Assembly (NCBI GenBank): GCA_016703425.1
Contig: JADJCA010000012.1
Coordinates: 62,001-126,000, forward strand
Length of the DNA stretch: 64,000 nt
Reading direction: 5' to 3'
DNA from: Myxococcales bacterium
GTDB taxonomy: Bacteria > Myxococcota_A > Polyangia > Polyangiales > Polyangiaceae
In this document: piece after piece, positions 19,063 through 28,641 of the stretch
How positions within the stretch are numbered: position 1 is the first letter of the stretch
Layout of the letters: every line of letters starts with the position of its first letter
Notes under the pieces: model-generated
Told to the model about the DNA's origin: nothing
What the model saw: only the letters and a program-made list of their open reading frames with translations
Database searches by the model: none
Translations under genes and position numbers: made by a program

Positions 19063-20190
19063 ATGGCACGAACCGTTCGATCTTCAACCGTCGCCGCACC
19101 CGGCCCGTCGGCGCCGCGCGCCTTCGCTGCGCTCTCCGGGGGCGCGCTCGAGGCGGTCAGCGGCGGCGGCTTGTCGACGACGGAGCGCGCGATCGGAACG
19201 ACCTATCGGTACGACGATGGCAGCAGCTTGACCACGGCAGTTGTAGACGGTGACTTGCGCACGCACGCCGTGCCCGCCTTCGATGGCCGCCTTGCGCAGG
19301 GGCGCATCGGAGACTGCTTCGTCGTGGCGCCGCTCAACGCGCTGCTCGCCACGCCTTCGGGGCGAGCGTACGCGGACTCGCTGGTGCGCGAGGTGGGGCC
19401 GAATCAGTACGAGGTGAAGCTCCGGGACTTCGACGATCGGAGCGAGCGGACGGTGCAAGTCTCGTTGCCGGGTGAAGGCGCGAGCGGTGAGCCGCGCTAC
19501 CAGGCGCTCGAAAAGGCGATTGGGACGGTGAACGCGACGGCGCTGGAGACCGACGCCTACGGACCCATCGCCAACGGCGGCAACAGCGGCCGGATCATGG
19601 TCAACTTGGGGCTCACGAACGTCTCGCGGCAAAGCGACTTTGGCTTTCGTGGCGACGCACCGCCCGATGGGGTCGTTGCCGTAGCCGCCACGCCAGCCGA
19701 CCGCGACGTGGGCTACGGGCTGATTCAGAATCATCAATACGCGGTCGTCGGCAAAGGTACCGATGGGATCACGGGGGAGCCCATGCTCTACCTGGCGAAC
19801 CCCCACGGAAACGAGGGCACCCTGGCGGTGCCGATGCGCGTGGCCGACGAGTCGCTGCGTCTGAACTTCGCCGGCGAGGTGCCGCGCGTCGATGAAGCGG
19901 TGACGCCCTCCCCCCCGCCCATCACCATCAAGCCGGAGCCGGAGGTGCCAGCGCAAATACCGTTCGTCTCGCCGGAAGGTGGTCCGGGGGCGCCGTTCGA
20001 CGCGCCCGATACGGTCGCGCCGACGACGGACCCGGGCCCCGCGAATGACGCCGCCTACGACAACCCGGATAACCTTTCCTTCGACGACGGCGCGAGCGCG
20101 TCGACGTCCGGTGTGACCGCCGCAAGCGTCGACGAGGGCGAGACCCAGGTCGATGCACCGGTTGCTGAGAGCGGCGAGGAGACGGCGTGA
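19063..20190 (+). CDS. Calpain-like cysteine protease
   Basis: A 375-residue protein with the three signatures of the calpain (peptidase C2) family in the right order: GRLAQGRIGDCFVVAPLNAL (nucleophile Cys85), IQNHQYAVVGKG (His224) and LYLANPHG (Asn246). In calpains these are QGxxGDCW, GHAYSV and NPWG. The N-terminal 60 residues are Ala/Ser/Gly-rich without an obvious signal peptide, and the C-terminal 110 residues are an acidic Pro-rich tail. No calcium-binding domain is seen. A shorter homologue lies at 42280-43089 with part of the triad lost. The target and cellular site are unknown. Confidence 0.7.
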   Translation: MARTVRSSTVAAPGPSAPRAFAALSGGALEAVSGGGLSTTERAIGTTYRYDDGSSLTTAVVDGDLRTHAVPAFDGRLAQGRIGDCFVVAPLNALLATPSGRAYADSLVREVGPNQYEVKLRDFDDRSERTVQVSLPGEGASGEPRYQALEKAIGTVNATALETDAYGPIANGGNSGRIMVNLGLTNVSRQSDFGFRGDAPPDGVVAVAATPADRDVGYGLIQNHQYAVVGKGTDGITGEPMLYLANPHGNEGTLAVPMRVADESLRLNFAGEVPRVDEAVTPSPPPITIKPEPEVPAQIPFVSPEGGPGAPFDAPDTVAPTTDPGPANDAAYDNPDNLSFDDGASASTSGVTAASVDEGETQVDAPVAESGEETA

Positions 20191-20408
20191 GCGACGGCGG
20201 ACCCCGCCTCGAGTGAGCACGTCGCTGCCGCGCGCCCCGGACGCGAGCACAGGCTCGAAGGGCTCAGCGACACGCAGAAGGTTGTGGTCACGCAGGCTGC
20301 GACGACTGTCCGTGGCCAGGGGAAAACGGCCATGGACGGGGTTGGGCCTTCGAAAAGCGAATCGTTTCGCGCCCCGCTCCTCGGCACGCGGCTCGCTACC
20401 TACGGGTC

Positions 20409-21959
20409 ATGCTCGCCACCGCGCTCGCCGCCGCCCTCGTAGGCCTCGATCTCCAGCTCGTCCGCGTGGAGGTCGAGATCTCGCGGGGCGTCCCAAGCTT
20501 CGATCTCGTGGGCCTCGCCGAGGCGGCCGTGCGCGAGAGCCGCGTGCGCGTGAAGAGCGCGCTCGCGCATGTCGGGGTCGACCTCTCCGAACATCGGACC
20601 ATCGTCAACCTCGCGCCGGCGGACTTTCGAAAGGCCGGCAGCGGCTTCGACTTGGCCATCGCCGCCGCGACGCTCGTCGCGTTGGGCGTCGCGCCGAAGG
20701 ATTCGCTCGCGGGCACGCTCTTCGTCGGCGAGCTCTCCCTCGCGGGCCATGTCCACGGCGTTCGCGGGGTGTTGCCGCGATTGCTCGGCGCCCGCGAGCG
20801 AGGCGTCGCGCGGGCCATCGTCCCGTTCGACAACGCCGGGGAGGCTGCGCTCTTGCAAAACGAACGCATCACCGTCGGCGCTGTCGCGACGCTCGCTGAG
20901 CTGACGGCCGTCCTCTCGGGAAAGCGCGAGGCTCGGACCGTCTCACTCCCGGTCGCTTCCCCGCGCGCTCATGCGCAGGATGATCTCGCCGACGTTCGAG
21001 GTCAACACGCCGCGCGCCGCGCGCTCGAGATCGCAGCCGCCGGCGGGCACAACCTCCTCATGGTGGGACCGCCGGGCGCCGGTAAGACCATGCTCGCGCG
21101 TCGCCTTCCCGGGATTCTGCCCCCAATGTCGCTCGACGAAGCGGTATCCGTCACGGCCATTCATAGCGTCGCGGGGCTCTTGGCGCGCGGCGAGTCGGTG
21201 ATCGCAGAGCGGCCATTTCGAGCGCCGCACCACACCGTCAGTGATGCGGGCCTCGTGGGCGGAGGCGACGGTGCGCGACCCGGTGAGGTGAGCCTCGCGC
21301 ACCACGGCGTTCTGTTTCTCGATGAGCTCCCTGAGTTCCGGCGAGGGTGCCTCGAGTCGCTGCGCCAACCGCTCGAAGACGGCGTCGTCACGATCTCGCG
21401 GGCGCTCGCCAAGGCGACGTACCCTGCGCGCGCGGTCGTGGTCGCGGCGATGAACCCGTGTCCCTGCGGCTTCGCCGGCGATGCCCGGTGCCAATGCGGC
21501 CTCGAACGCGTTCGCAGCTATCGGGCACGGCTCAGCGGTCCGCTGCTCGATCGCCTCGACGTCCACGTGACGCTGCCGCCGGTTCAGCTCTCGAGCATCT
21601 CGTCGGGGGCCGCCGGAGAGTCTTCCGCCTATGTGCGCGCGCGCGTCATCGCCGCTCGGGCGCGGCAGGCGGAGCGCTTCGCGTCAGGCCTCGTTGGGGG
21701 CGAGCTCAACGCGCGCCTCACGGGGCGAGATCTGGAGGTCGCGGCGCCGCTCGGCGGTGAAGGGGAGCGCCTCCTCGCCACGGCGGCGACGCGCCTGTCG
21801 CTGTCGGCGCGCGCCTACGTCAAGGTCATTCGGGTCGCGCGAACCATCGCGGATCTCGATGGCGACGCGGCCGTGCGCACGCACCACCTGGCCGAGGCCA
21901 TCGCACTGCGCGTCCTCGATCGGACGGCGGGACCACCGACGCTCGAAGCGACGCCATAG
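20409..21959 (+). CDS. comM: YifB/ComM-family Mg-chelatase-like AAA+ ATPase
   Basis: A 516-residue protein of full family length. Residues 1-170 are the Lon-substrate-binding-like N-domain ([20 protein letters not shown]). The AAA+ core has Walker [21 protein letters not shown] and Walker [30 protein letters not shown] is the family hallmark, and [10 protein letters not shown] with CQC is its zinc-like cysteine loop. The C-terminal Mg-chelatase domain ends RVLDRTAG. In Vibrio and Haemophilus, ComM is a hexameric helicase that extends branch migration of incoming DNA during transformation. Its place directly ahead of recA fits a recombination role. Confidence 0.92.
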   Translation: MLATALAAALVGLDLQLVRVEVEISRGVPSFDLVGLAEAAVRESRVRVKSALAHVGVDLSEHRTIVNLAPADFRKAGSGFDLAIAAATLVALGVAPKDSLAGTLFVGELSLAGHVHGVRGVLPRLLGARERGVARAIVPFDNAGEAALLQNERITVGAVATLAELTAVLSGKREARTVSLPVASPRAHAQDDLADVRGQHAARRALEIAAAGGHNLLMVGPPGAGKTMLARRLPGILPPMSLDEAVSVTAIHSVAGLLARGESVIAERPFRAPHHTVSDAGLVGGGDGARPGEVSLAHHGVLFLDELPEFRRGCLESLRQPLEDGVVTISRALAKATYPARAVVVAAMNPCPCGFAGDARCQCGLERVRSYRARLSGPLLDRLDVHVTLPPVQLSSISSGAAGESSAYVRARVIAARARQAERFASGLVGGELNARLTGRDLEVAAPLGGEGERLLATAATRLSLSARAYVKVIRVARTIADLDGDAAVRTHHLAEAIALRVLDRTAGPPTLEATP

Positions 21960-22027
21960 CTCCGCCGTCACCGGCGGGGTGGTCATCAGAGTTTGGCGAG
22001 CGTCCTCGCCGAAGGCGGTCGCGCGTT

Positions 22028-22064
22028 GGGAGCCGCGCGCGCTCGCTCACTTCTTTCGGCTCCC
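22028..22064 (+). promoter_or_regulatory. Inverted repeat in the recA leader
   Basis: GGGAGCCG at 22028-22035 pairs perfectly with CGGCTCCC at 22057-22064, with a 21-base loop. The right arm ends directly at the GAGGAGAA ribosome-binding site (22065-22072) of recA. It could be an RNA hairpin affecting translation or a dyad operator; no known LexA box was recognised. Confidence 0.4.
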
Positions 22065-22078
22065 GAGGAGAAGCGATC

Positions 22079-23101
<1,023 letters not shown>

Positions 23102-23121
23102 CGCTGGCGTCGGCAACGCGA

Positions 23122-23159
23122 GCACGGCGGGCCCGAGCTGGAACTTGGACTCGCCGTGC
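23122..23159. terminator. Hairpin after recA, possible terminator
   Basis: GCACGGCG (23122-23129) and CGCCGTGC (23152-23159) form a perfect 8-bp stem around a 22-base loop in the gap between recA and the convergent lipoprotein gene. There is no T tract. The location favours a transcription stop, but this is inferred. Confidence 0.4.
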
Positions 23160-23194
23160 GCGCCCGCACGCGGCCGCAGCGTGTCGCGTGGCTG

Positions 23195-23962
23195 CTACGG
23201 GCACGTGCCGGCGGGCATGCCCGCGATCGCTCGCTGGCACTGCACGTCACTGGCGCGACTGGCTCGGTAGGTGGCGACGCTAGAGGTGCATTGTGCATCC
23301 TTCGGGGGCGCGAGCGCCCCACAACAGGCGAGGAGCGCGTCGCAGCTTCCTTCGGCACCCATGCAAGCCACGAGGGCCTCGTCGTATTGCGCCTGGCACA
23401 CTCCGCAGGCGGGGCACGGGAACGATACGCCCGCGTGCACGTAACGCTGCGCGCAGGATGCTCCTGGTCTTGTGCAGAGCTTCACTTCGCCGCCGACGGT
23501 GCAGCCCGCGGTCGCGACGGTGCACGTCTCGGTTCCGCCGCCACCGCCACCGCCGCCGCCACCGGATCCGTTGGAACAGGTGCCAAGGGCCTTGTTGGCG
23601 GAGTCCTCGCAGCTGTCGCAACTGGGGCAGGGCCAAGTCTGCGCGCCGATGCGCCAAAGGCGGCTGATGCACTGACCCGACGCGCCGAGCGTTGTGCAAA
23701 CCTCGGCCACGCCACCCGTCGCAGGACAGCTGCTCGTGATGTCGTGGCACTCAACGTTGGCGGTCGCGGTGCCATCGTTCCCTCGCGCATCGACGGAAGC
23801 GTCGGACGACGACCTCCCGCCGGTCGACGACGATGACGACGACTCCGATGAAGGCGGTGCGCCACCGTCGGCCGTGACGACGAAGATCGATGGCGACGCG
23901 CTACACGCGGAGAGCAGCACGGTCGCACCGAGAAGCGAACGGAGACGGGCGGTGCGACTCAC
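23195..23962 (-). CDS. Cysteine-rich lipoprotein with a duplicated module
   Basis: A 255-residue lipoprotein (lipobox ATVLLSAC at residue 20) with a Ser-rich linker. Two modules of about 50 residues follow on either side of a poly-Gly stretch: VCTTLGASGQCISRL...WPCPSCDSCED and LCTRPGASCAQRY...FPCPACGVCQAQ. They share C-T-x(2)-GAS-x-C...(W/F)PCP(S/A)C-x(1)-C and so look like an internal duplication. A third cysteine-rich segment closes the protein. No homologous function is known to me; disulfide-bonded surface display is likely. Confidence 0.65.
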   Translation of the reverse strand: MSRTARLRSLLGATVLLSACSASPSIFVVTADGGAPPSSESSSSSSTGGRSSSDASVDARGNDGTATANVECHDITSSCPATGGVAEVCTTLGASGQCISRLWRIGAQTWPCPSCDSCEDSANKALGTCSNGSGGGGGGGGGGTETCTVATAGCTVGGEVKLCTRPGASCAQRYVHAGVSFPCPACGVCQAQYDEALVACMGAEGSCDALLACCGALAPPKDAQCTSSVATYRASRASDVQCQRAIAGMPAGTCP

Positions 23963-24131
23963 TCGCGGTGATACGCTGCCACGGCGCCGGCCTTCCTTTC
24001 GCTAGGCCCGGCGGGGGCCGTCGTCGAGATTGACCTCCCGGTGCCTCTGCCATTCGAGCACGGCCAGCTTCACCCGGCCGTTTCGGCCACGTGGCCGGTC
24101 GTGCGCAACGGGCCGCCGATCGATCAGGTGC

Positions 24132-24299
24132 TCACGTGACGCTGCAGATCTCTGTGAAGGAGCCATCGGCGTTGAGCTTGTCGACGCACTGGACACCGCC
24201 GGGGTTGCCGCCCCAACGGTCGCCGCCGGCGATCGATTCGAGCGTCTCTTCATCAAGAACTTCGAGCTGCGCGACCTGATTCGAGGGGGTGCTGTTCAT
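24132..24299 (-). CDS. Double-glycine-leader peptide 1 (ribosomal-peptide precursor candidate)
   Basis: A 55-residue peptide. Residues 1-26 form an acidic leader ending LEVLDEETLESIAGG, which fits the double-glycine export leader: Leu at -12, Asp at -11, Glu at -9, Leu at -7, Ile at -4, Gly-Gly at -2/-1. The 29-residue core starts DRWGGNPGGVQCVDKL and has two cysteines (residues 38 and 52) plus Ser and Thr residues near its end. ATG 24299 is used; a TTG nine codons upstream is also in frame. No maturation enzyme or peptidase-ABC exporter occurs in the window. It could be a bacteriocin, a signalling peptide or an unmodified product. Confidence 0.6.
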   Translation of the reverse strand: MNSTPSNQVAQLEVLDEETLESIAGGDRWGGNPGGVQCVDKLNADGSFTEICSVT

Positions 24300-24366
24300 G
24301 GCGTGGTGCTTTCGTCGAGGGTTCAAGGTGTTTCAAGCGATTGGTTTGCGGGGGCCGAGACCGAGC

Positions 24367-24522
24367 TCAGAACGCCGCGTCGACGGTCGGTGGCTCGGTG
24401 GGGTACGGCGTGCCGTCGCCGAAGCCGCCACAGCCGGGGCCGTCATCCGCGGACGTTCCTCCCACCACGGCGGTAAGCGATTCATCGCAAAGGAGCGTGA
24501 GCGTCTCGTTGGTCGTCGTCAT
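24367..24522 (-). CDS. Double-glycine-leader peptide 2 (ribosomal-peptide precursor candidate)
   Basis: A 51-residue peptide encoded 67 bp upstream of peptide 1 on the same strand. Its leader (residues 1-22) ends LTLLCDESLTAVVGG, again with Leu at -12, Glu at -9, Leu at -7, Val at -4 and Gly-Gly. The core is also exactly 29 residues but different: TSADDGPGCGGFGDG, then a Pro/Thr-rich end, with one cysteine. The ATG has only a weak AGG 5 bp upstream. Two leaders of matching layout in tandem make a chance frame unlikely. No processing gene was found within the window. Confidence 0.55.
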   Translation of the reverse strand: MTTTNETLTLLCDESLTAVVGGTSADDGPGCGGFGDGTPYPTEPPTVDAAF

Positions 24523-24991
24523 GGGAGCCTGCAGAGCAACCCCTGTGCCCGCGGCGCCTTTTCAAGGTTTTGCGCGAGACCACGCGGGAGGCGCGTTCGA
24601 AGGTGGCCGCGCGCTCGTCAGCGCGATGACTCGATGGACGTTGGGGGCCGATTCGGCCGTGCCGGTCCAACTTGCCGCGATCGCTTGGGAATTATTGCTC
24701 GACGCGACGATTTGACGACTTCGCGTTGAATAGCAGGGAAGGGCGCGCCGGCTCGTGGCGACCGATGACGGACCCGACGCCGAACGGGGCGCGGAAGGCG
24801 CACGCTGGGCCGGCGTGCGTGGGCGTCCGCGCTACGCCATCGCACACGAGTCGACGTCACCTGCTGGAGCCGCGAGGAACGTAGGGAATTTTCCTGACAA
24901 GACGGGATGATCGACCCCGCGTATCGATGGAGACTGGCCGATCGCGCACGAGACGCCTGCGGCCGCTCACTCACGAAAGGTGGAAATCACG
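24523..24991. other. Noncoding gap between the peptide genes and the PilZ gene
   Basis: About 470 bp with no credible gene on either strand. Open frames here have arginine-rich, featureless translations. It presumably holds the divergent promoters of the peptide pair (leftward) and the PilZ gene (rightward). Short AT-richer patches occur (GGGAATTATTGC near 24687 and GGGAATTTTCCTGACAAG near 24885), but no convincing -35/-10 pair or sigma-54 site could be assigned. Confidence 0.5.
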
Positions 24992-25540
24992 GTGACCCCT
25001 CACAACAGCACGAAGCCGCCGAAGGCGAGCGCCGAGTCGGGGCGCATGCGTAAAGCCAGCCGTGTCGAGGCAACGGGCGGCTGCGATCTCGGCGAGGTCT
25101 TCGAGAGTGCGACGATTTGGAATGGGGGTCGACGTGACGCAAGCGCGGGCCGCGAGACCCATCCATTCGCCGGCGCCCACGAAGCGGAGTTTCCAACCGA
25201 GCCTCCTGCGTCCCAAGAGCGTCGGCGCGCGCAACGCCTCCGATTCGAGGTTCTCGTCCAGCTTCGTCGCGGTGCCGACACGGTCACGTGTTCATCGGAA
25301 GACCTGTCGGCTCGGGGCATCTTCCTGCGGACCCCGTGGCTGCTCGAGGCTGGCGCTATCGTCGCGCTAAGCTTCCCGCTGCCCTGCGGGCTCATGGAGG
25401 TCGACGCTGTCGCGATCCACTCGCGCGCGCCTCACGAGGACGTGGAGGCGGGCATCGGCTTCCGCTTCTCGGGCCTGACGGCGATCCAGGAGGCCTACCT
25501 GACCGCGTTCTGCGACGCGAGGGTCGACCGCTACTCGTGA
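24992..25540 (+). CDS. PilZ-domain protein
   Basis: A roughly 182-residue protein. The first 75 residues are polar and probably unstructured. Residues 78-175 form a PilZ domain with the cyclic-di-GMP-binding pattern: RRRAQRLRFEV (RxxxR) then SSEDLSARGIFLRT (D/NxSxxG), and GIGFRFSGL at the end. Both c-di-GMP motifs are intact, so binding is likely; the output could be motility or gene control. GTG 24992 was chosen because AAAGGTGG lies 8 bp upstream; GTG 24980 gives four more residues. No partner gene is adjacent. Confidence 0.82.
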   Translation: MTPHNSTKPPKASAESGRMRKASRVEATGGCDLGEVFESATIWNGGRRDASAGRETHPFAGAHEAEFPTEPPASQERRRAQRLRFEVLVQLRRGADTVTCSSEDLSARGIFLRTPWLLEAGAIVALSFPLPCGLMEVDAVAIHSRAPHEDVEAGIGFRFSGLTAIQEAYLTAFCDARVDRYS

Positions 25541-25682
25541 GGCGCACGCCGCGGCGCCAGCGCAAAACGGATTGAGGTGACCCGAGCGATCCATCGGCGT
25601 GGGGCGACCCAGGAAGCCGATCGGTGTTTCCCGACGCTTGGCTCGCGCGACCGGCGGCACGGGCGGTGCAGTTCGCGTCCGC

Positions 25683-26555
25683 ATGCCTCCCGTCCCCGGC
25701 GCTTTACGGTCGCTCCGCCCCTTGGCCTTCTTGCCCCTCGTGGCCTGCGCTGGGGCACCCGGAGATCGCGGTGATGGGCTCGCCAATGGCGCCGACGAAG
25801 GCGCCCTCGCAACGGGAAGCCTCGAAGGGACACTCCTCGTGAGCGACGACCCGGCCGCCAAGGTCGAGGTGTCGTTCGGCGTCGCCGCCGACAAGACGCC
25901 CATCGCCAAAGTCGTGCGGGCCGGCAAGAGTCGAACGCTCAAGTGCTCCAGCTTCATCAACCTTGAGGAGCGCGACTTCACGCCCGAGCAGGTCGGCATC
26001 ACGTGCACCGAGGATCTCCGCGCTGGCTACGACTGGTGCGAGGTGACGGTCGAACGAAAGGGCGCGAACACCTTCGAGATGGATGCCTCGTGCGACAACT
26101 CCAGCAACCCAAACGCGATGGTCGCCTCCATGCAGAAGACCTACGCGATCCTCTCCGGCGAAGCGGCCCCGGCCGAAAGCAACCGCGCTCGCAAGGGCGG
26201 CATCCTCCTCACGGAAGCGCGTCATGCCACCGACCCTTTTGCGGATGCCATCGCATTCACGGAGGCTCTGTTGCCGGCTCTGCGCGAGGTACTCACGAAG
26301 AAGGCCACGATCTCAGCGTTTCGAACCCGCCAGATCGAGGAGCACGAGGTGACGCGCATCGCGGCGCATCCGAACTTTGCCGAACGCGCCACGCAGGCCG
26401 TCGTGTTCGCGAACGCTTACAGCGCGCACGCCGACAAGATCATCGTCGAGGGCGCACCCAACGCGTTCGCCTCGCCTTCGGAGATCGTCTCGCGCGTGCT
26501 GAGTACGGCTCGCTGCGTCGAAGGACCACGGGATCAGCCATTTTGCCTTCACTGA
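25683..26555 (+). CDS. Lipoprotein of unknown function
   Basis: A 290-residue lipoprotein: signal peptide MPPVPGALRSLRPLAFLPLV then a lipobox cysteine (LVACAG). The mature part has two domains by eye: a beta-rich one up to about residue 130 with three cysteines (KCSSFINLEERDF; GITCTEDL), and a helical C-terminal part (ATDPFADAIAFTEALLPALR; NFAERATQAVVFANAYSAHA). No enzyme motif. The start was set at the ATG that opens the signal peptide. It converges with the next gene over a gap of 108 bp that holds no other gene. Confidence 0.55.
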   Translation: MPPVPGALRSLRPLAFLPLVACAGAPGDRGDGLANGADEGALATGSLEGTLLVSDDPAAKVEVSFGVAADKTPIAKVVRAGKSRTLKCSSFINLEERDFTPEQVGITCTEDLRAGYDWCEVTVERKGANTFEMDASCDNSSNPNAMVASMQKTYAILSGEAAPAESNRARKGGILLTEARHATDPFADAIAFTEALLPALREVLTKKATISAFRTRQIEEHEVTRIAAHPNFAERATQAVVFANAYSAHADKIIVEGAPNAFASPSEIVSRVLSTARCVEGPRDQPFCLH

Positions 26556-26663
26556 AGCGGAGCGGCGCTCACCGCGTCGTGTGCGAGGCGTCGTGGCTTC
26601 GGTCAACGAGCGAACGCGCCCGGCGCTGGGCGACAGCGTCGGACGCGTTCCCCGTTCAGCGCC

Positions 26664-27794
26664 TCAGAGCGGGTACGCGCACTTCTCCGCGTACGCCTTC
26701 TTCATGGTCGCCGTGGTGTCGCACGTGTCAGCCTGTTGGAACGTCGTCGTGCCGCCGTCCGCGTTCTGCCACTTGCAAGTGCAGTTCGCTCCGTCGCAGT
26801 CGAGCCGATAGATAGGCCCGCAGTCCAGAATTGCGCTGCACGCGCCGTTCGCGCCGAACGAGTAGTTGGGCTTGGCCTGCCCGCAGCCCGCATCGCCGCC
26901 GTCCCACAGGCTGGTGACGCTGCCTTCGCAGTAGTTGATGCTGCCGTTGTTGCCGCTGGGCGTGTACGAGATTCCGTACTTCTGGTTCTCGAGCGTGCAA
27001 GCGGTTCCGCTGTCGACGCTCGGGTCGACGCAGCAGCTGCCGTTGACGATGACGCAATACGTGTAGCCCTTGCAGGTCACTTGCCGGAACGTCGTCGAGC
27101 CAGCGGCCGCGACGCCACCGTCGCTGCCGCGGCAGACGCCCGCGTCGTCGAGCGCGAGGGTATCGCTGGAGCATCGCGACGAGCAGGGCGTGTCTTGGTG
27201 GCCCTGCGAGTCGCAGACCTTGTCCGGCGGAAGGAGCGCCAGCGCCGTGAAGTGCGTGAGCTCGAAGCCGTCACCCGTTGACGTGATCTTGAGCGGCGAC
27301 GCTGGGCCCTGCGCGGTGCTGTTGGGGAACGCGAGCATGGTGCCCACAGCACCCTTGGTGCCAGGCTTGATCACGATGGGGTTCGCGAAACGTTCACCGG
27401 CGGGTTCGAGCTTCACGACCCCCAAGAACGGCGCGCCGGTCCAACCGACGCCTGCCGCGTCGGTGGGCGTGAGGACGATGTTCTTGCCTGCGGCGCTCGC
27501 CGGGAAGGTGAACGTGAGCTTCACGCCTCCCGCGTTCACGTCCACGTTTCCGCCGCCAGCGGGAACCGTAAAGTTGATGGCTCCGACGGCCGGCGCATCG
27601 GCGCCCGCATCGGAGGCCGGCGAGCCGGTATCGGCGGTCGGCGTCGTGGCCGTGTCCGCCGTGGAATCGGCGGCGCCGCTGTCGGCCGCCACCTTGTCGG
27701 CCTCCACGGAGTCGTCGCAGGCCTCCACGAAAAGCGCGCCCGCCGCCGCGCAGGCCAACGATGCCAACATGCCAAAGCGAATGGTCGATCTCAT
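26664..27794 (-). CDS. Lipoprotein with cysteine-rich C-terminal domain
   Basis: A 376-residue lipoprotein. The signal peptide ends in AGALFVEAC, followed by a Ser/Thr/Asp/Ala linker (TADTATTPTADTGSPASDAG). Residues 75-205 are beta-rich (FTVPAGGGNVDVNAGGVKLT; FTFPASAAGKNIVLTP), recalling the ZU5-like lipoprotein at 5262. Residues 215-376 contain about twenty cysteines (QVTCKGYTYCVIVNGSCCVD; CDGANCTCKW) and are surely disulfide-bonded. The ATG at 27794 has a strong GGGGAGGAGA site 10 bp upstream, and this decides the start. The function is unknown. Confidence 0.65.
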   Translation of the reverse strand: MRSTIRFGMLASLACAAAGALFVEACDDSVEADKVAADSGAADSTADTATTPTADTGSPASDAGADAPAVGAINFTVPAGGGNVDVNAGGVKLTFTFPASAAGKNIVLTPTDAAGVGWTGAPFLGVVKLEPAGERFANPIVIKPGTKGAVGTMLAFPNSTAQGPASPLKITSTGDGFELTHFTALALLPPDKVCDSQGHQDTPCSSRCSSDTLALDDAGVCRGSDGGVAAAGSTTFRQVTCKGYTYCVIVNGSCCVDPSVDSGTACTLENQKYGISYTPSGNNGSINYCEGSVTSLWDGGDAGCGQAKPNYSFGANGACSAILDCGPIYRLDCDGANCTCKWQNADGGTTTFQQADTCDTTATMKKAYAEKCAYPL

Positions 27795-27966
27795 GCTCAA
27801 ATCATCTCCTCCCCGCAAGAACGCGGCGGACACTCGTGTCCAGTATCTCGCACGACTACCACGCCAGTCGTCTGGGCGGGATCGCATGCATGGGCGAGGG
27901 GCGTGGGCAGGCGTTGCGAGCCGCCGACCGGGCTGAATCTCCGGCGCACGGAAATGCCCGCGGGGC

Positions 27967-28458
27967 TTACGACGCGCGGGCCGCGAGCTTTCGGTGGGCG
28001 GGCGTGCCGCCGGTGAGCACGGCTTCAAGCTCCGCCGACGAGCGGACGACCACCACCTCGCCCATCTGGGGCAAGACCGTCTCCACGCACCGCGGATGAG
28101 GAGCGACCACGTGGTCTTCGTCGAGCAGGACCCAGTTGCCCGCCACGAGCACGGCATGAAGCAGCGCGGCGAGAGGCGCCGAGACGCCAGCGGCCCGCAC
28201 CATAAACGTGCACCCAGCGGCAAGCTCTCGCGCGAACGCGTCCACGCGGGTGCCGTCGACCAAGCGGATCACGTAGCGGCCGTGCTCGTCGGGCCCGGCG
28301 CCGGCGGCCTCATCGAGGATCGCTCGCACCGCCTTCGCCTCGGTCGCGGAGAGGGGCGCGTTGCGCGGGACCTCGACGGGCGCCTTGGTGAACGGGTTAA
28401 CGCGCCGCTCCATCGTGCCGTCGTAGCGGCACGGCTGGACAACGAGGTCGAAGCTCAC
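27967..28458 (-). CDS. Hypothetical protein
   Basis: A 163-residue soluble protein. The opening MSFDLVVQPCRYDGT and NPFTKAPVEVPRNAPLS resemble small conserved proteins of Polyangia whose role is unknown. The middle is a compact alpha/beta unit (SATEAKAVRAILDEAAGAG, YVIRLVDGTRVDAFARELAA) and the end is a second one (HPRCVETVLPQMGEVVVVRS). No catalytic or membrane motif. It is divergent from the helicase gene over 183 bp. Confidence 0.5.
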   Translation of the reverse strand: MSFDLVVQPCRYDGTMERRVNPFTKAPVEVPRNAPLSATEAKAVRAILDEAAGAGPDEHGRYVIRLVDGTRVDAFARELAAGCTFMVRAAGVSAPLAALLHAVLVAGNWVLLDEDHVVAPHPRCVETVLPQMGEVVVVRSSAELEAVLTGGTPAHRKLAARAS

Positions 28459-28641
28459 CGGGCGAGTCTAGCGCGTCCGCAGGCGACGGGCGGCGCGAAG
28501 GTGACTGGGGCCGACTCGCGCCGCGGAGTCCTTCGAGGCTGAAGCCCAACCGCGCGGAGGTCCGCTCGCCACTGCGCCTGCGAGGGACGCGCCGGCGCTC
28601 GTCGTTCTGCGGTATCATCCGCCGCCGCGAATGAACGACGA

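Noticed and set aside
24341..24715. A 124-codon plus-strand frame opposite the second small peptide
   Set aside because: Its sequence is low-complexity Ser/Pro/Ala without a ribosome-binding site, and the minus-strand peptide has the structured leader.
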